From Prochilodus magdalenae (Eukaryota > Chordata > Actinopteri > Characiformes > Prochilodontidae): DNA of 64,000 nt. The notes under the pieces are model-generated. The model saw nothing but the letters and a program-made list of their open reading frames with translations, did no database searches and was not told where the DNA came from. A program made the translations under genes and the position numbers. Below are positions 51,165 to 61,919 of this stretch, in pieces. The DNA is taken from NCBI GenBank assembly GCA_024036415.1, contig JAMWET010003908.1, positions 62,001 through 126,000 of the forward strand, written 5' to 3'. Position 1 is the first letter of the stretch, and each line of letters opens with the position of its first letter.

Positions 51165-52634
51165 GTGGAGAGATTTTAATCCAGTATGAATCTGCAGTGT
51201 GTGTGGTGTTTACAGTCTGACAGTAATAACAGTGGAGGGATTTTAATCCAGTATGAATCTGCAGTGTGTGTAGTGTTTACAGTCTGACAGTAATAACTGT
51301 GGAGTGATTATAATCCAGTATGAATCTGCAGTGTGTGTAGTGTTTACAGTCTGACAGTAATAACTGTGGAGGGATTATAATCCAGTATGAATCTGCAGTG
51401 TGTGTGGTATTTACAGTCTGACAGTAATAACTGTGGAGTGATTATAATCCAGTATGAATCTGCAGTGTGTGTAGAGTTACAGTCTGACAGTAATAACTGT
51501 GGGGGGATTTTAATCCAGTATGAATCTGCAGTGTGTGTAGTGTTTACAGTCTGACAGTAATAACTGTGGGGGGATTTTAATCCAGTATGAATCTGCAGTG
51601 TGTGTGGTGTTTACAGTCTGACAGTAATAACTGTGGAGTGATTATAATCCAGTATGAATCTGCAGTGTGTGTAGTGTTTACAGTCTGACAGTAATAACTG
51701 TGGAGTGATTTTAATCCAGTATGAATCTGCAGTGTGTGTAGTGTTACAGTCTGACAGTAATAACTGTGGAGAGATTATAATCCAGTATGAATCTGCAGTG
51801 TGTGTAGTGTTTACAGTCTGACAGTAATAACTGTGGAGTGATTATAATCCAGTATGAATCTGCAGTGTGTGTGTAGTGTTTACAGTCTGACAGTAATAAC
51901 TGTGGGGGGATTTTAATCCAGTATGAATCTGCAGTGTGTGTGGTGTTTACAGTCTGACAGTAATAACTGTGGGGGGATTTTAATCCAGTATGAATCTGCA
52001 GTGTGTGTAGTGTTTACAGTCTGACAGTAATAACTGTGGGGGATTTTAATCCAGTATGAATCTGCAGTGTGTGTAGTGTTTACAGTCTGACAGTAATAAC
52101 TGTGGAGGGATTATAAGCCAGTATGAATCTGCAGTGTGTGTAGTGTTTACAGTCTGACAGTAATAACTTTGGAGTGATTATAATCCAGTATGAATCTGCA
52201 GTGTGTGTAGTGTTTACAGTCTGACAGTAATAACTGTGGAGTGATTTAATCCAGTATGAATCTGCAGTGTGTGTAGTGTTACAGTCTGACAGTAATAACT
52301 GTGGAGTGATTTTAATCCAGTATGAATCTGCAGTGTGTGTAGTGTTACAGTCTGACAGTAATAACTGTGGAGTGATTATAATCCAGTATGAATCTGCAGT
52401 GTGTGTAGTGTTTACAGTCTGACAGTAATAACTGTGGAGTGATTTTAATCCAGTATGAATCTGCAGTGTGTGTAGTGTTTACAGTCTGACAGTAATAACT
52501 GTGGAGTGATTATAATCCAGTATGAATCTGCAGTGTGTGTAGTGTTACAGTCTGACAGTAATAACTGTGGAGTGATTATAATCCAGTATGAATCTGCAGT
52601 GTGTGTAGTGTTTACAGTCTGACAGTAATAACTG
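51165..52634 (+). repeat. 67 bp minisatellite, about 22 homogeneous copies
   Basis: Unit: GTGATTATAATCCAGTATGA, ATCTGCAGTGTGTGTAGTGT, TTACAGTCTGACAGTAATAA, CTGTGGA. Copies differ by single substitutions (ATTATAATCC or ATTTTAATCC, GTGGTG or GTAGTG) and loss of one or two T in GTGTTTACAG, giving 65-67 bp. Each unit contains the small hairpin ACAGT-AATA-ACTGT. High homogeneity indicates recent expansion or gene-conversion-like exchange. Confidence 0.95.
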
Positions 52635-52784
52635 TTCCAGTGCACCTCACATGTATGAATGTATCACAACTTCCTGGACGTGGCCATGCAGTGTGTTGTT
52701 GTTGTTGTTACTGAGTATGTCCTATGGTCTTACCCTGACATAAACCACTAGCACAGGATGAGAAATAATGATTTGAATAATACT

Positions 52785-53560
52785 TACAGCTTCTGTCCAA
52801 ATCATAAGAGCTACTGTATAATTTGTAGCTGTGGCTAAATATTTCATAGTAGTTACTAGATCATTCATTATAGTCCATGATTAACTTACGGTAGTAACTG
52901 AATAATAATTAATAGCAGTTACTGTATAATTCATAATAGTTACTTAATAATACACAGCGTTTACTCAGCAATTAATAGCTAGTGCTGAATAATGCATAAC
53001 AGCTACCTAATCATTCACACCAAAAATTAAGGAGTTTCCTTAATACTGCAAAACAATAACTAAATAACCCAGTTACTATTATAATTTATTTAGTTACCAA
53101 ATCATTTATGTAATCAGTTATGTAATAACATCCAATAGGGCAATAATGCATTGACAACTACTTAATAACTCATAGCACTTACTGATTTATTTCATAGTGG
53201 TTACTGGGTCCTTCATAGTGTCTGTCAGTAGTGACTTAATAATTCACAGGAGTTACTGTGTAATTCAAAACATTACTTCATAATCATAGAAATTAGTAAA
53301 TACTAACACTAGTAGTAACTTTACAACTATTTCAAAACTGATGGCTATTGCTGACTCAATCCATAGCTGTTAGTAAGCACTTCACACTAGTTATGCAACA
53401 TTCTATAATACAGTAGTTCATTAATAATGCATAACAATTACTGAATAATTTAGAATATATATGCATAAAATTGACTGTGTAATTCATAATAACCACCTAT
53501 TAATAATTCATAGTATTTACTGAATAAATCATATTTAATTTAACATTAATAAGTCATTAG
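52785..53560 (+). repeat. Degenerate AT-rich minisatellite, roughly 28-35 bp
   Basis: Repeated variants of AATAATTCATAGTAGTTACTG run through the block with heavy divergence and unit-length drift. It begins about 150 bp after the homogeneous 67 bp array. Confidence 0.75.
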
Positions 53561-53916
53561 AGTGATAACTGTAGGTTTCAGGTTCCAGACATACTTCAGA
53601 AGAGTAATCAAACTGATGTCCCAGGATATTTATAGGCTATGACCAAATCCAGTTTTCAGTTCAGTGATGAACTACTGGTCATTTCATTTCCATCACTTCT
53701 GGCCATGCACAAGACTATATACATCACACTGGATGCATCCCCAGTTCACACAACTGAACATACAGAGTAAGAAAGATGAAAACCCCGGATCCAGACTGAA
53801 TTCATTAATCAGAAAGACCTCTTCAGTCATTCCAACATAGCTAATCACGCCTGCTCCCACATTTAAACCGCCGTCATCGCACTTCTAAATCACTATCACG
53901 TGCAAATCTCTCTTAC
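53561..53916. other. Start of ccbe1 intron 2, unassigned
   Basis: No repeat recognised between the degenerate minisatellite and the exon 2 donor. Confidence 0.5.
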
Positions 53917-53997
53917 CTGTAGCACGTGGTCACCTCCCCGGTGGCCTTTACGCACGGATACTTGGTGGTGGCGATGTGGTTTTCTGAGCACACTTCT
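53917..53997 (-). CDS. ccbe1: ccbe1 exon 2 (start of the cysteine-rich N-terminal region)
   Basis: An 81-nt exon flanked by a consensus acceptor (TTGTTTTCTTGCAG) and donor (GTAAGAGA). It enters in phase 2, completing an Arg codon, and leaves in phase 2. The 26 whole codons include EVCSEN, ATTKYPC and GEVTTCY, which match the conserved segment just after the signal peptide of vertebrate CCBE1 (human: EICSES, ATTKYPC, GELTTCY). The three cysteines are kept. In the family the next exon starts with KKCC and continues to GYKFVLGQC; no minus-strand match for that was found anywhere from 1 to 53916, so the following intron probably runs off the left edge. Matching splice phases, three cysteines and collinearity with exon 1 make the identification firm. 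Confidence 0.9.
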
Positions 53998-54137
53998 CTG
54001 CAAGAAAACAACGCAGGCGCGCGCGTGAGTGTGTTTCGATGGCGCAGTCCAGATAAAGGGCAGATTTTGCCCCCCAGCGAGGCTCTCTGGCCACGCGGGA
54101 GCGCGCTCAGAGCGCACTGAGAGCGCGCGGACATTAC
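53998..54137 (-). other. ccbe1: ccbe1 intron 1 (140 bp)
   Basis: GTAATG donor next to 54138 and TTGCAG acceptor next to 53998. Rich in CpG (several GCGCGC runs), as expected inside the promoter CpG island. Its shortness contrasts sharply with the following intron. Confidence 0.85.
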
Positions 54138-54244
54138 CTGCCTTCGTCTTCTCCCTCCTCACGGAAACTCCACGGCGCTGAGTGGGACAGAAGAGTACAC
54201 GCGACCAGCAGGCCGAGGGGGCTGCGCATGCCCTGGGGGAGCAT
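54138..54244 (-). CDS. ccbe1: ccbe1 exon 1, coding part (start codon, signal peptide)
   Basis: First coding exon of collagen and calcium-binding EGF domain protein 1, a secreted matrix-associated factor that with Adamts3 promotes Vegfc maturation and is needed for lymphatic and venous sprouting (known for the family). The ATG at 54244 opens 35 codons: a short polar start, a hydrophobic core (LGLLVACTLL), then the acidic FREEGEDEG segment that aligns with the YREEPEDGD stretch after the signal peptide of mammalian CCBE1. The exon ends in AG before a GTAATG donor, leaving a phase-2 codon completed as Arg by exon 2. A second in-frame ATG lies at 54229 and both have G at -3; the first was chosen. 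The frame stays open further upstream, but through GA-repeat and TG-repeat sequence that is unlikely to be coding. Only the N-terminus is in the window; the EGF and collagen regions would lie beyond the left edge. Confidence 0.88.
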
Positions 54245-54245
54245 C

Positions 54246-54296
54246 TCCCTCGCTCTCTCTCTCTCTCGCTCTCTCTCTCTTTCTTTCCTTTCCCTT
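54246..54296 (+). repeat. (CT)n/(GA)n tract in the presumed ccbe1 5' UTR
   Basis: Interrupted CT/CTCG repeat running into a TTTC-rich stretch, directly upstream of the ccbe1 ATG. On the gene strand it reads GAGAGA. Confidence 0.85.
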
Positions 54297-54448
54297 GAGT
54301 TTCCACTTTTCTTCTGTCTTCTCCTCAAGGCTGCTGCAGCGTTCGCCTCCCGCGCGCTCGAGAGGAGAGGTTGCGCGCGCGTGGCGCAGCTGTGGCTAAG
54401 GAATCTGGGGCCAGCTGATTGGTTAGGACCTCCTGCAAAGTCCTGCTG

Positions 54449-54476
<28 letters not shown>
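54449..54476 (+). repeat. (GT)n microsatellite upstream of ccbe1
   Basis: About 26 bp of pure GT, just outside the CpG-rich promoter. Confidence 0.9.
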
Positions 54477-54479
<3 letters not shown>

Positions 54480-54697
54480 CGTGCGCGTGAGTGAATGAGT
54501 GTGAGTACTGAGGTATTTGTGAGGACCGAATGGCCACGAGTGTGTATATCCAGCAATTGAAGTGCACTGAACCTACTGGATTTAATCTCTACATTCTCCA
54601 TATTTAATAACAGCTAGTACATCAAAACACCTTTATATGTCTGTCCATGTACTTCCCAAAATTCAGTGCTTAGTGTACAGTTGTACAGGTACAGAAG

Positions 54698-54698
54698 C

Positions 54699-54735
<37 letters not shown>

Positions 54736-54740
54736 GTAGG

Positions 54741-54779
<39 letters not shown>

Positions 54780-54784
54780 GTAGG

Positions 54785-54831
<47 letters not shown>

Positions 54832-54832
54832 C
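54698..54832 (+). repeat. (GATA)n microsatellite with GGTA interruptions
   Basis: ATAG repeat with two GGTAGGTA interruptions 51-52 bp apart, which suggests a block duplication inside the array. Confidence 0.95.
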
Positions 54833-54884
54833 TGTGAGGGAGAAGATAGACATGTAAACAAGTGAATTGGAGATACTAATTGCC

Positions 54885-55062
54885 CCTGTGTGTGCGTGCG
54901 TGGGTGGGTGTGTGTGTGTGCGCGTGCGTGCATGTGTGTGTGCGTGCGTGCATGTGTGTGTGTGTGTGTGTGTGTGTGAATGTGTGTGTTTGCATAGCCC
55001 TGTGATTGACTGGTGGCCTGTCCAGGGTGGTTCCTGCCTCTTCTGAGATGATGAGTGAGTGA
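54885..55062 (+). repeat. GT-rich tract and fragment of a fish SINE-like repeat
   Basis: (GT/GC)n from 54885 leads into CCCTGTGATTGACTGGTGGC followed by CTGTCCAGGGTGGTTCCTGC, the well-known 3' part of the same abundant fish repeat whose 5' part is at 13836-14010. Confidence 0.65.
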
Positions 55063-55070
55063 GTAAGTAA

Positions 55071-55489
55071 CTAAGCAGCTCACATTCTTTACAGATGATA
55101 ATAAATGCAACCACACTGATGTTTATAATCTCTCTCTGCCCATATAAGCTCCACAATGACAGTGGAGATGAGTAGTAACATATAACACATACTATATAAT
55201 ATACAGTATTCAAACAGTCCTGGAGGCCCTGTGTCCACAGGCCTCTCTGTTTGTTCTCCTACTCAAACAAACACATACTAAACCTGGCAATTAATACATC
55301 TAGCAGAGATCAACAAACAACAACAAATCAACTGCTAGACACCGGTTCTCCAGGATCAGGGCTGAGTGCCCCTGTCATATTAGCTATGATGGAAATCAGA
55401 CACAACGGCTCTGGTCATTCTAATTAGACTGCTTGTCTTTTTTAATCATAACAGTTTCAAAAATGTTCAGGCTCAAAAAACTCTTAACC
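55071..55489. other. Unassigned upstream sequence
   Basis: Nothing recognised. Confidence 0.5.
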
Positions 55490-55622
55490 GCATTTTAATT
55501 TCATGTCAATAGCCCTTACAAATGTTTGTAACTCAGTGCAAGCAGCCAGAACAGAGAGAGGAGATGGCAGAGCATGAAGTATTTCCATAAAGACAGGAGC
55601 ATATTTTTAAACACGAGGAAGA

Positions 55623-55661
<39 letters not shown>
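55490..55661 (+). repeat. Local duplication, copy 1 (5' part) with (GA)n
   Basis: ACAAATGTTTGTAACTCAGT, AAGCAGCCAGAACAGAG, TATTTCCATAAAGACAGGAG and CATATTTTTAAACA match 62770-62865 in order, and both are followed by a (GA)n run (55621-55660 and 62895-62942). The continuation of this copy is displaced to 56965-57010 by inserted transposons. Confidence 0.8.
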
Positions 55662-55662
<1 letters not shown>

Positions 55663-55944
55663 CCAGGCACTCTTAGCTAAAAGGGCTGTTCTACATTAAA
55701 GTATATTATATAATAACCCCACTGGACAAAGTCCCCTGTGACTGAAACATACCTAATACCATGCTAATGCCTCCACGAGCACCAATATCAGCTGTGATTG
55801 GATTTGGCATGAACCGAACAAGTTTCTGGATGTAGGCCACATCGATGTTCAGACCCTCTTGCATCAAAGAATTGCACAGTTGGGCCAGATTTGGTGTATG
55901 CCCACCCTGGCACAGTTCTGAGGAGAGTTTCCTGTAGACTGGGG

Positions 55945-56143
55945 TTTTAGCCCCAGGACACTGCACAGCCTGCTGTCCATTATGGATGATGAAGGGACCC
56001 ACTGCACACCATCATCATGGATAAAAGGAGGAAGTTCTGTGGAGGGCTGCTGTCACAGAGCTGCTCTACAGACAGACTCAGGAGATCCTTTGGGAGCCAT
56101 CAGACTCTTCAACTCTTCTCAGTGGGACTGGAAGAAGATGTAT
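55945..56143 (+). mobile_element. LINE ORF2 C-terminal fragment nested in TcE
   Basis: Plus-strand frame from 55982 contains MDDEGTHCTPSSWIKGG, CCHRAALQTDSGD and LGAIRLFNSSQWDW. The pattern of a small cysteine-rich block followed by an AIRLFNSS motif is that of the extreme C-terminus of fish non-LTR retrotransposon ORF2 proteins. It is followed by a short (ATCC)n. Confidence 0.6.
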
Positions 56144-56167
56144 CCATCCATCCATCCATCCATCCAC
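56144..56167 (+). repeat. Short (ATCC)n
   Basis: Six CATC/ATCC units directly after the LINE fragment; may be the tail of the nested insertion. Confidence 0.85.
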
Positions 56168-56424
56168 TGCGGGTATGACTGCACGCTTCCATACCCCTGC
56201 TGATTCAGCTACGTCCTTAACACTATGGTCTTTGGCACGCCCAAATGCAGTCACTCGTTTTAACCAATCATTAACATCTGCTTTGGAGCCATTTTCCACA
56301 CATGGAACGAGACACTCACTGCACTGTATCACTGCTTCTCAATCTATGGATGCCATTAGCATGAGCCTGAAGTTACTACCACCTTAAACATGCAAGGGGA
56401 CTCATTTTTCTCCTGAGCTTACAC

Positions 56425-56955
56425 ATACACCAAAAAGCCATAACATTAAAACCACCTTAGTGTATCTACACTGACCATATAGGACACTCTGTAGTTCTAC
56501 AGTTACAGTCTGTAGTCCATCTGTTTCTCTATACTTTATTACCCTGTTCCTGAATGGTCAGGACCCCCACAGGACCACCACAGAGCAGGTATTTTGTGGA
56601 TGGTGGATCATTCCATTCTTAGCACTTCATTGACACTGATCGTGGTGGTGTTGTGCTGGTATGAGTGGATCAGACACAGCAGTGCTGCTGGACACCTCAG
56701 TTTCATTGCTGGACTGAGAATTGTCAACCACCATACCTATATAGCCAACAGTGTCTTTGGGCAGCGTCCTGTGACCACTGATGAAGGACTAAAGGATGAC
56801 CGACACTGCACTGTGCAGCAGCAGATGAGCTATCATCTCTGATTATATATCTACAAAGTGAACCAGCAAGGTAGGAGTGTCTAATAGAGTGGCACTGCTG
56901 TGTCTGATCCACTTACACCAGCACAACACACACTAACACCACCACCACCAGGATA
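56425..56955. mobile_element. Family E MITE, near-complete but diverged
   Basis: Left terminus GCCATAACATTAAAACCACC, arm word CAGGACCCCCACAGGACCAC, and right-arm word GTGTCTGATCCACTTACACC. The unique centre includes GCAGCGTCCTGTGACCACTG and GATGAAGGACTAAAGGATGA. The right arm is truncated. Confidence 0.82.
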
Positions 56956-56959
56956 ATCG

Positions 56960-57010
56960 ACCAACCATTGACTTGACACTGAAAATGCAAACTGGCTGCT
57001 CACTGATATT
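56960..57010 (+). repeat. Local duplication, copy 1 (3' part)
   Basis: TTGACTTGACACTGAAAATG followed by CAAACTGGCTGCTCACTG matches 62998-63034 (TTGACTTGGCAGTGAAAATC, CAAACTGGCTGCTTATTG). Confidence 0.75.
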
Positions 57011-57034
57011 GCTGCTGTTGCAACAAAGCCTCAT

Positions 57035-57165
57035 TTCTCCAAAGTGATAATTTTCCTACTAATATAAGCCAATGGAACCAGACTCCCCGCTTCACCTCCA
57101 AGTAATTTCAGACCATTTCTTTTGGTCCATCTATTATGTAATTTCTACACAGCGTAAAGAACAGC
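57035..57165 (+). repeat. Dispersed repeat D, copy 2 (diverged)
   Basis: TCTCCAAAGTGATAATTTTC, CCAATGGAACCAGACTCC and CACAGCGTAAAGAACAGCA follow the order of the copies at 23905 and 61920. Confidence 0.65.
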
Positions 57166-59644
57166 AGGCCTTAAATCAATATCAAATGCAGTTCTGTGTA
57201 AAATGAGCAACATTTTAGGCAACAGTCTTAGAAAGCAATGCTTTAGAAAGAATGAAATGTAGTCTTTTGTTAACTGGGGTCATATTGGATGGTGTGCTGG
57301 CTTGGCTTCGCTTGGTTTCACTACACTGCTTCTACACACACTGCAGACCACCAGGGTCAAATATCCCCATCACTGGGCCCTATACCTTGACCTCTGCCGG
57401 TCATTTAAGTTGTTAAGGGTGTCCAGGTGACCTATCACCCCACAGGGCAAGGGCACGATAGTCGTAACAGGTTTAATATGTTCCTAACATAATTATTTCT
57501 GATTTGTTTTATTTACACAGGTTTTGAGTCCTGGGTAAATAGCACAGAGTGGAATACAAAGACTTCAAAGAGCTCAGGAGGACCTCAGGAGGCCCTAAAC
57601 AGGTTCATCAACTCTGCTTTAGTGCCATCCGGTGGGTAGAAACAGAATGACACCCACTTTGCCTAAATCTCTGGGACATAAAAATAACAATAATAATACA
57701 ATATAAAAATAGGGGTTTTGAAAATGTTATCATTAATAATTAAAGTATATTTTATTGTTTTCATAAATGCTTTTTATCAGACCCCTTAAAAGAAAAACAA
57801 TATCTCTTACAAATTAACATTCCTCTCGATCTCACGCCTATCACTTCCCTCTGCCCTCAGGCAAATAAATAAAACCTTTCAGCCAATGAACACTCACAAG
57901 CATAATCCTCCTTTTCTGGTTGTGCAAAAGTTCCCCAGCATTTCTGAGAAGGTTGTTTGGAAGCACAGCCAGCACTGTCCTCGCCAACAAATGAGTCACC
58001 AGAGGCCTGTTTATGTTAGACAGTAGGTGTAGATGAGTTACGGATGGGTCTCTTTCCTCAGACTTCATCATTTGGCTCGAAACTTCAGGCGGTTTAGAGA
58101 GTTTGAAGAATGTTTCTTCCTCCATTCGAGGCCTTCTCACTTTGAGCAGTACCTTCGAGGAATGACGCGAAGCACTGAGCAACCACATTGAAATTCATGA
58201 AAAAAACGATTTCCTTATGTCTTGTTCTTCTTCGTGAGAAAAGGTCAAGGCATGTTTGGCTTTTTCAGCTCTGTACTGAAGCTACAAAGTTACTGTAGCT
58301 ATGTACACCCGGTAGCACAGCGCAAAGTGCGTGCCTAAGGCATCACACACTCACCTCAAACCATGTTGTGGTCAAAGGTGCCATAGAATGGAAAACTGTG
58401 TTTACATTGGCGTAGTTGAATAAGTAGAGTTCAGTACATAGACCTGAACATCTGTGAACTTCAAACACTGCTGTTCCTTCTTCAAATCCAAATCCCACAT
58501 TTACAAATGGGACCATTCCAAAATCCTAGACTCGGATTATGTGGAGAAATCCAGTCTTTCCAGGCTGTAAAGGCGATGTCAGTGCTTTTCATATATGAAT
58601 CTTTTCTGATGTTCATCTTTCATTGAGGCTAATGTAGCTTCCTATTCACCAGCCTTTTAGGCTAAGTTCCATTCCACGTTAAATGTTACACCTTGAATAG
58701 TGTGGGAATATCACTGCGGGACAATTTAAAGTAGAATGGAATACTTGCTAAATAACCTAGTGGTAAGGAAGCACTTACATCTCTAGCAGGATCCTGGACA
58801 ACTATAATTTAGAGTAGTTAGTTTGTTCTGCATGTTTAACTCCAGACAGTTTCTAAAACCTGGGAGACTATGGAGCAGTTTTGCTCAGAGACTGAAGAGA
58901 GCACCAGCTCCATCTTTACTAGCATCATAACCCCGACAGCAGCCTGTAAGTAGCAGCCATGCTGTGTGATTGTATCAGTGTTTGCTGGTTGAAGCAGATC
59001 ATCTTAAACTAAGATTTTCATAATGAGGATCAACTTTAATCTACTCTGTGTTGATGGCCAGATGGAGAGCGAGTGGCCAGTATAGGCAACATTAAGTACT
59101 AGCAAGCTCCAAGCTAACTAGCATAGCTAAATATTTGGAATTGAGGGGAGCTTATTTACTTAGAGGCTTTGGCGTGATCAAAGTGGGGTCCCCCTGTGAA
59201 CCAGCCAATCAGAGCAGAACTCATCTAATTATTCATTAGCTCACCAAAATAGAAAAAAAGAAAACAGTTAGCTTCATCCTAGGAACAACTCATAGGGTGT
59301 AAATGTGTGTTTAAAACCCCCCTGGACCAACGTACCCCCTGTGTAGAACATCAGAAAACAAGCTCAAATGTTAAATAAACAGGATCCTTAGTGATATGTT
59401 TAAGTAATCTGATTGCTCATATCTGGTGTGCTAATCATAAGTGGACAGATAGTAAGACATGTACAGGTTTACACCTGTTTTCACTTGGTAATCAGCCCTC
59501 GCTGGTGATCTGATTTAAAATGTCAGGCTCTCGTTGTGTTTGTTGTCAAACAAGAGTTTGTGCTAAAAAAGTTTAGACCACATGGAGGAGAGGAAAAAAG
59601 AAACTATGCAAAGCATCTGTTTTTGTTTCTCTGGATTGTCTGTC
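57166..59644. other. Unassigned upstream sequence
   Basis: Apparently single copy. A 115-codon minus frame (58188-57841) has no family resemblance and no splice or promoter context. Not called. Confidence 0.45.
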
Positions 59645-60395
59645 TTATGACTCATGACTCAACTTGGACATGAGTTTATTTGACTCATGATTCAACTTCG
59701 GCTTGTGTTTAATTGACTAGCGACTCGACTCAGACACAGGCTTAACTGAATCATGCTTAAATGACCTGCACACTAAACTGTGCTTACAACATGTTTAACT
59801 GACTCGTGACTTAAAATTTGATTTGTGATTCGATATGGACATGGTTTTAACTGTCTGGGGAGATTGTTTTTAACTGACTTGCAACTCCATAGAGACAACG
59901 GTTTTAAGTGACTTGCAACTTGGTAGGGACATCAATTAAAGCTGACTTACGACTTGACAAGGATATAGTTTTTTTGACTCACATCACAACAGGGACATTG
60001 TATTTGACTTGCAACTCGAGACGGACATCGATTTAAACTGAACTGCGACTCGACGGCCTACATCAGTTTCAACAGACTTATAACTCGATAGGGTCATCAG
60101 TTTTAACTTGCAACTTGATGGGGACACTGGTTTAAACTGACTTACAACATGATGGGCTACATCAGTTTTAACAGACTTGTAACTTGATGGGGACACCTGT
60201 AATTCAATAGGGAGTTTAACTGACCTGTAACTTGATAGGGTGTCGATTTTAACTGACCTGTAACTCAATAGGGACATTTATTTGAACTGACCTGTAATTT
60301 AATAGGGACATCAGCTTTATCTGACCTGTAATTCTATAAGGACTATAGGGAACTGATTTGCAACTTGACAGGGACACTGGTTTATACTGACTTTT
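59645..60395 (+). repeat. About 34-36 bp minisatellite, degenerate
   Basis: Variants of TTTTAACTGACTTGCAACTC, then GATAGGGACATCAG, repeat through the block (clearest at 60110-60330); one more unit stands apart at 60660-60700. Flanking copies decay. Confidence 0.88.
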
Positions 60396-60479
60396 GACTT
60401 GTACGCTTGTTATTTTTTTCAGGACTGCGTGTAATTCTAATTGTTTTTTTTTTTTAACCATATCTGTTTTGTGCTTGTC

Positions 60480-60665
60480 TTGCTATCCGGTGTCAATCCA
60501 AAGGATAATGGGTTCCACTTTCGAGTCTCAGTTTCTCTCTTCTTCTAGCTTTGAGGGAGTTTTTCCTTGCCACTGTTACCACTGGCTTGCTTATTGGGCT
60601 TCTCTGTAAAGTTGCTTTGTGTCTGTTGTAAAAGGCGATATATAAATACATTTGACTGGACTTGA
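60480..60665 (+). repeat. Fish interspersed repeat ending in ATATAAATACATTTGACT
   Basis: GAGGGAGTTTTTCCTTGCCA, ACTGGCTTGCTTATTGGG, TAAAGTTGCTTTGTG and GTTGTAAAAGGCGATATATA occur in the order seen in an abundant fish repeat. Its end coincides with the outlying unit of the neighbouring minisatellite. Confidence 0.65.
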
Positions 60666-61919
60666 CATCAGTTTTAACTGACTCGCAACTCAAACTCAAA
60701 AAAGACTTGGAGTCTAGTCTAGTTTCATCGACTTACATTAATAGTAAAGTATGTTTTTTCCTTCTCTTGTAAAATGTTATCCTTTTAGATTTGATCTTTC
60801 CCAAACTAATCCTTTAATGGTGGAAAACAGCCATTTGTTTTTTGCCTAATGCGTTCAGCTTATGTGCAGCCATTGAGCTGACCTGGAGTTAACCTTAGAG
60901 GAATGCTCTTTGCTGGACCTTGAGGTGAATGAGGCGAGAGTCCAATGAAGTGTATCAGCCAGGCAATTGGCTTTAGTTTAAATTTGCCAGATGCCTGGAC
61001 TCCTTCTCTGGCTTTTAACTTATTCATCGTCCTTGTCTTTTCCTTATGTGACTGATGTGTGACCCTCTTGACTTGAGCGTCTGACTCTGCTCAGGACGAC
61101 CGAGGGAAACTAATATCAACTGAACACAACCTGCATACTTACTGCACAGTTTATGGCTAAAGCTGATTCAGACTGTGACAAATGTTTGGGGACGTGTTAT
61201 ATCATAGCTTCTTAATGTGCTCTTAAAAGTAATTTTAGTTTAGCTGAACAAAATACATTTGCTGACATGTTACTAGTTTTACTTAGTAAAGTCAGAAAAA
61301 ACTATATCTATACTATAACTATATCTATAAATTTATAAAAGTCCTTTAAAATGAGGGAAAAGCCCACCATTGTAACCCCTTACTGTGATGTCCAAACTCA
61401 TCAGCACTTTTATACTGTTTAAACCACATTTAGGCCAAATGATTTAAGACTGAAATAACTGAATTGAGTGACATAATTGAAATGTTTCATAAACCAAGCA
61501 AAATATTTCATTTATTATTAAAATCGTATTACTAGCATGTTGCGTGTTTTGTTGTGGTACCAACTGGCTACTTTCTCTCTTGTCCACTAAGTAAGGAACA
61601 GTGGGAAAAATGACAAACATGTCATTCAGAGTTTCCAGCTTTAGCTAGAATGCGACATTACTCAAGAGAACAGCTATTTTTTCCAGCCCCAGTCCAGCAC
61701 ATCCATATGACATCACACTGCACAATGGAGACTTACTATTAGAGACAGATTTTGCCATATTCGTCATTTTTTTATGCCTCACTGTTGCTTTTTATTATTA
61801 GATTGTTACCCAGATGTCCTGGCAAAGAACTGGAATATATTAATAACCACTGAACCGTGAGCCGTAAAAAAAACCTGTATATTTGTACTGTAAAATAAAT
61901 TGACTCTGAAATTGATTCA
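60666..61919. other. Unassigned upstream sequence
   Basis: Nothing recognised; AT-rich near 61290-61340. Confidence 0.5.

Larger units (their letters stand above)
53930..54425 (-). promoter_or_regulatory. ccbe1: ccbe1 CpG-rich promoter region
   Basis: The only strongly CpG-rich stretch of the window, with repeated GCGCGC and CGCG motifs, covering exons 1-2 and about 180 bp upstream of the ATG. Reading on the minus strand, a CCAAT box (54422-54418, CTAACCAATCAG) lies about 175 bp upstream of the ATG, beside a CAGCTG E-box at 54412-54417; another CAGCTG is at 54387-54392. No TATA box is evident, in keeping with a CpG-island promoter. The transcription start is not determined; the 5' UTR probably includes the GA-rich tract at 54246-54296. 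Confidence 0.7.
55735..56400 (-). mobile_element. TcE copy interrupted by a LINE fragment
   Basis: 55735-55945: the left end GTCCCCTGTGACTGAAACAT and minus-strand C-terminal coding PNLAQLCNSLMQEGLNIDVA, then QKLVRFMPNPITADIGARGG, a typical Tc1 C-terminus. 56175-56332: minus-strand N-terminal coding ENGSKADVNDWLKR, then AKDHSVKDVAESAGVWKR (helix-turn-helix). 56340-56400 is the right terminal part (GAAGTTACTACCACCTTAAA). The core is deleted and a LINE piece lies between. Confidence 0.82.

Noticed and set aside
54134..54601. Extending ccbe1 exon 1 to an upstream in-frame Met (155 codons)
   Set aside because: The extra 119 residues are encoded by GT and GA repeats; the signal peptide would be internal. 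The Met at 54244 fits the family better.
54614..55213. Long minus-strand frames with THTHTH and YLSI runs
   Set aside because: Products of the GT and GATA microsatellites upstream of ccbe1.
57841..58188. 115-codon minus-strand frame upstream of ccbe1
   Set aside because: No family resemblance, not linked to the CpG-rich promoter, and no splice evidence.
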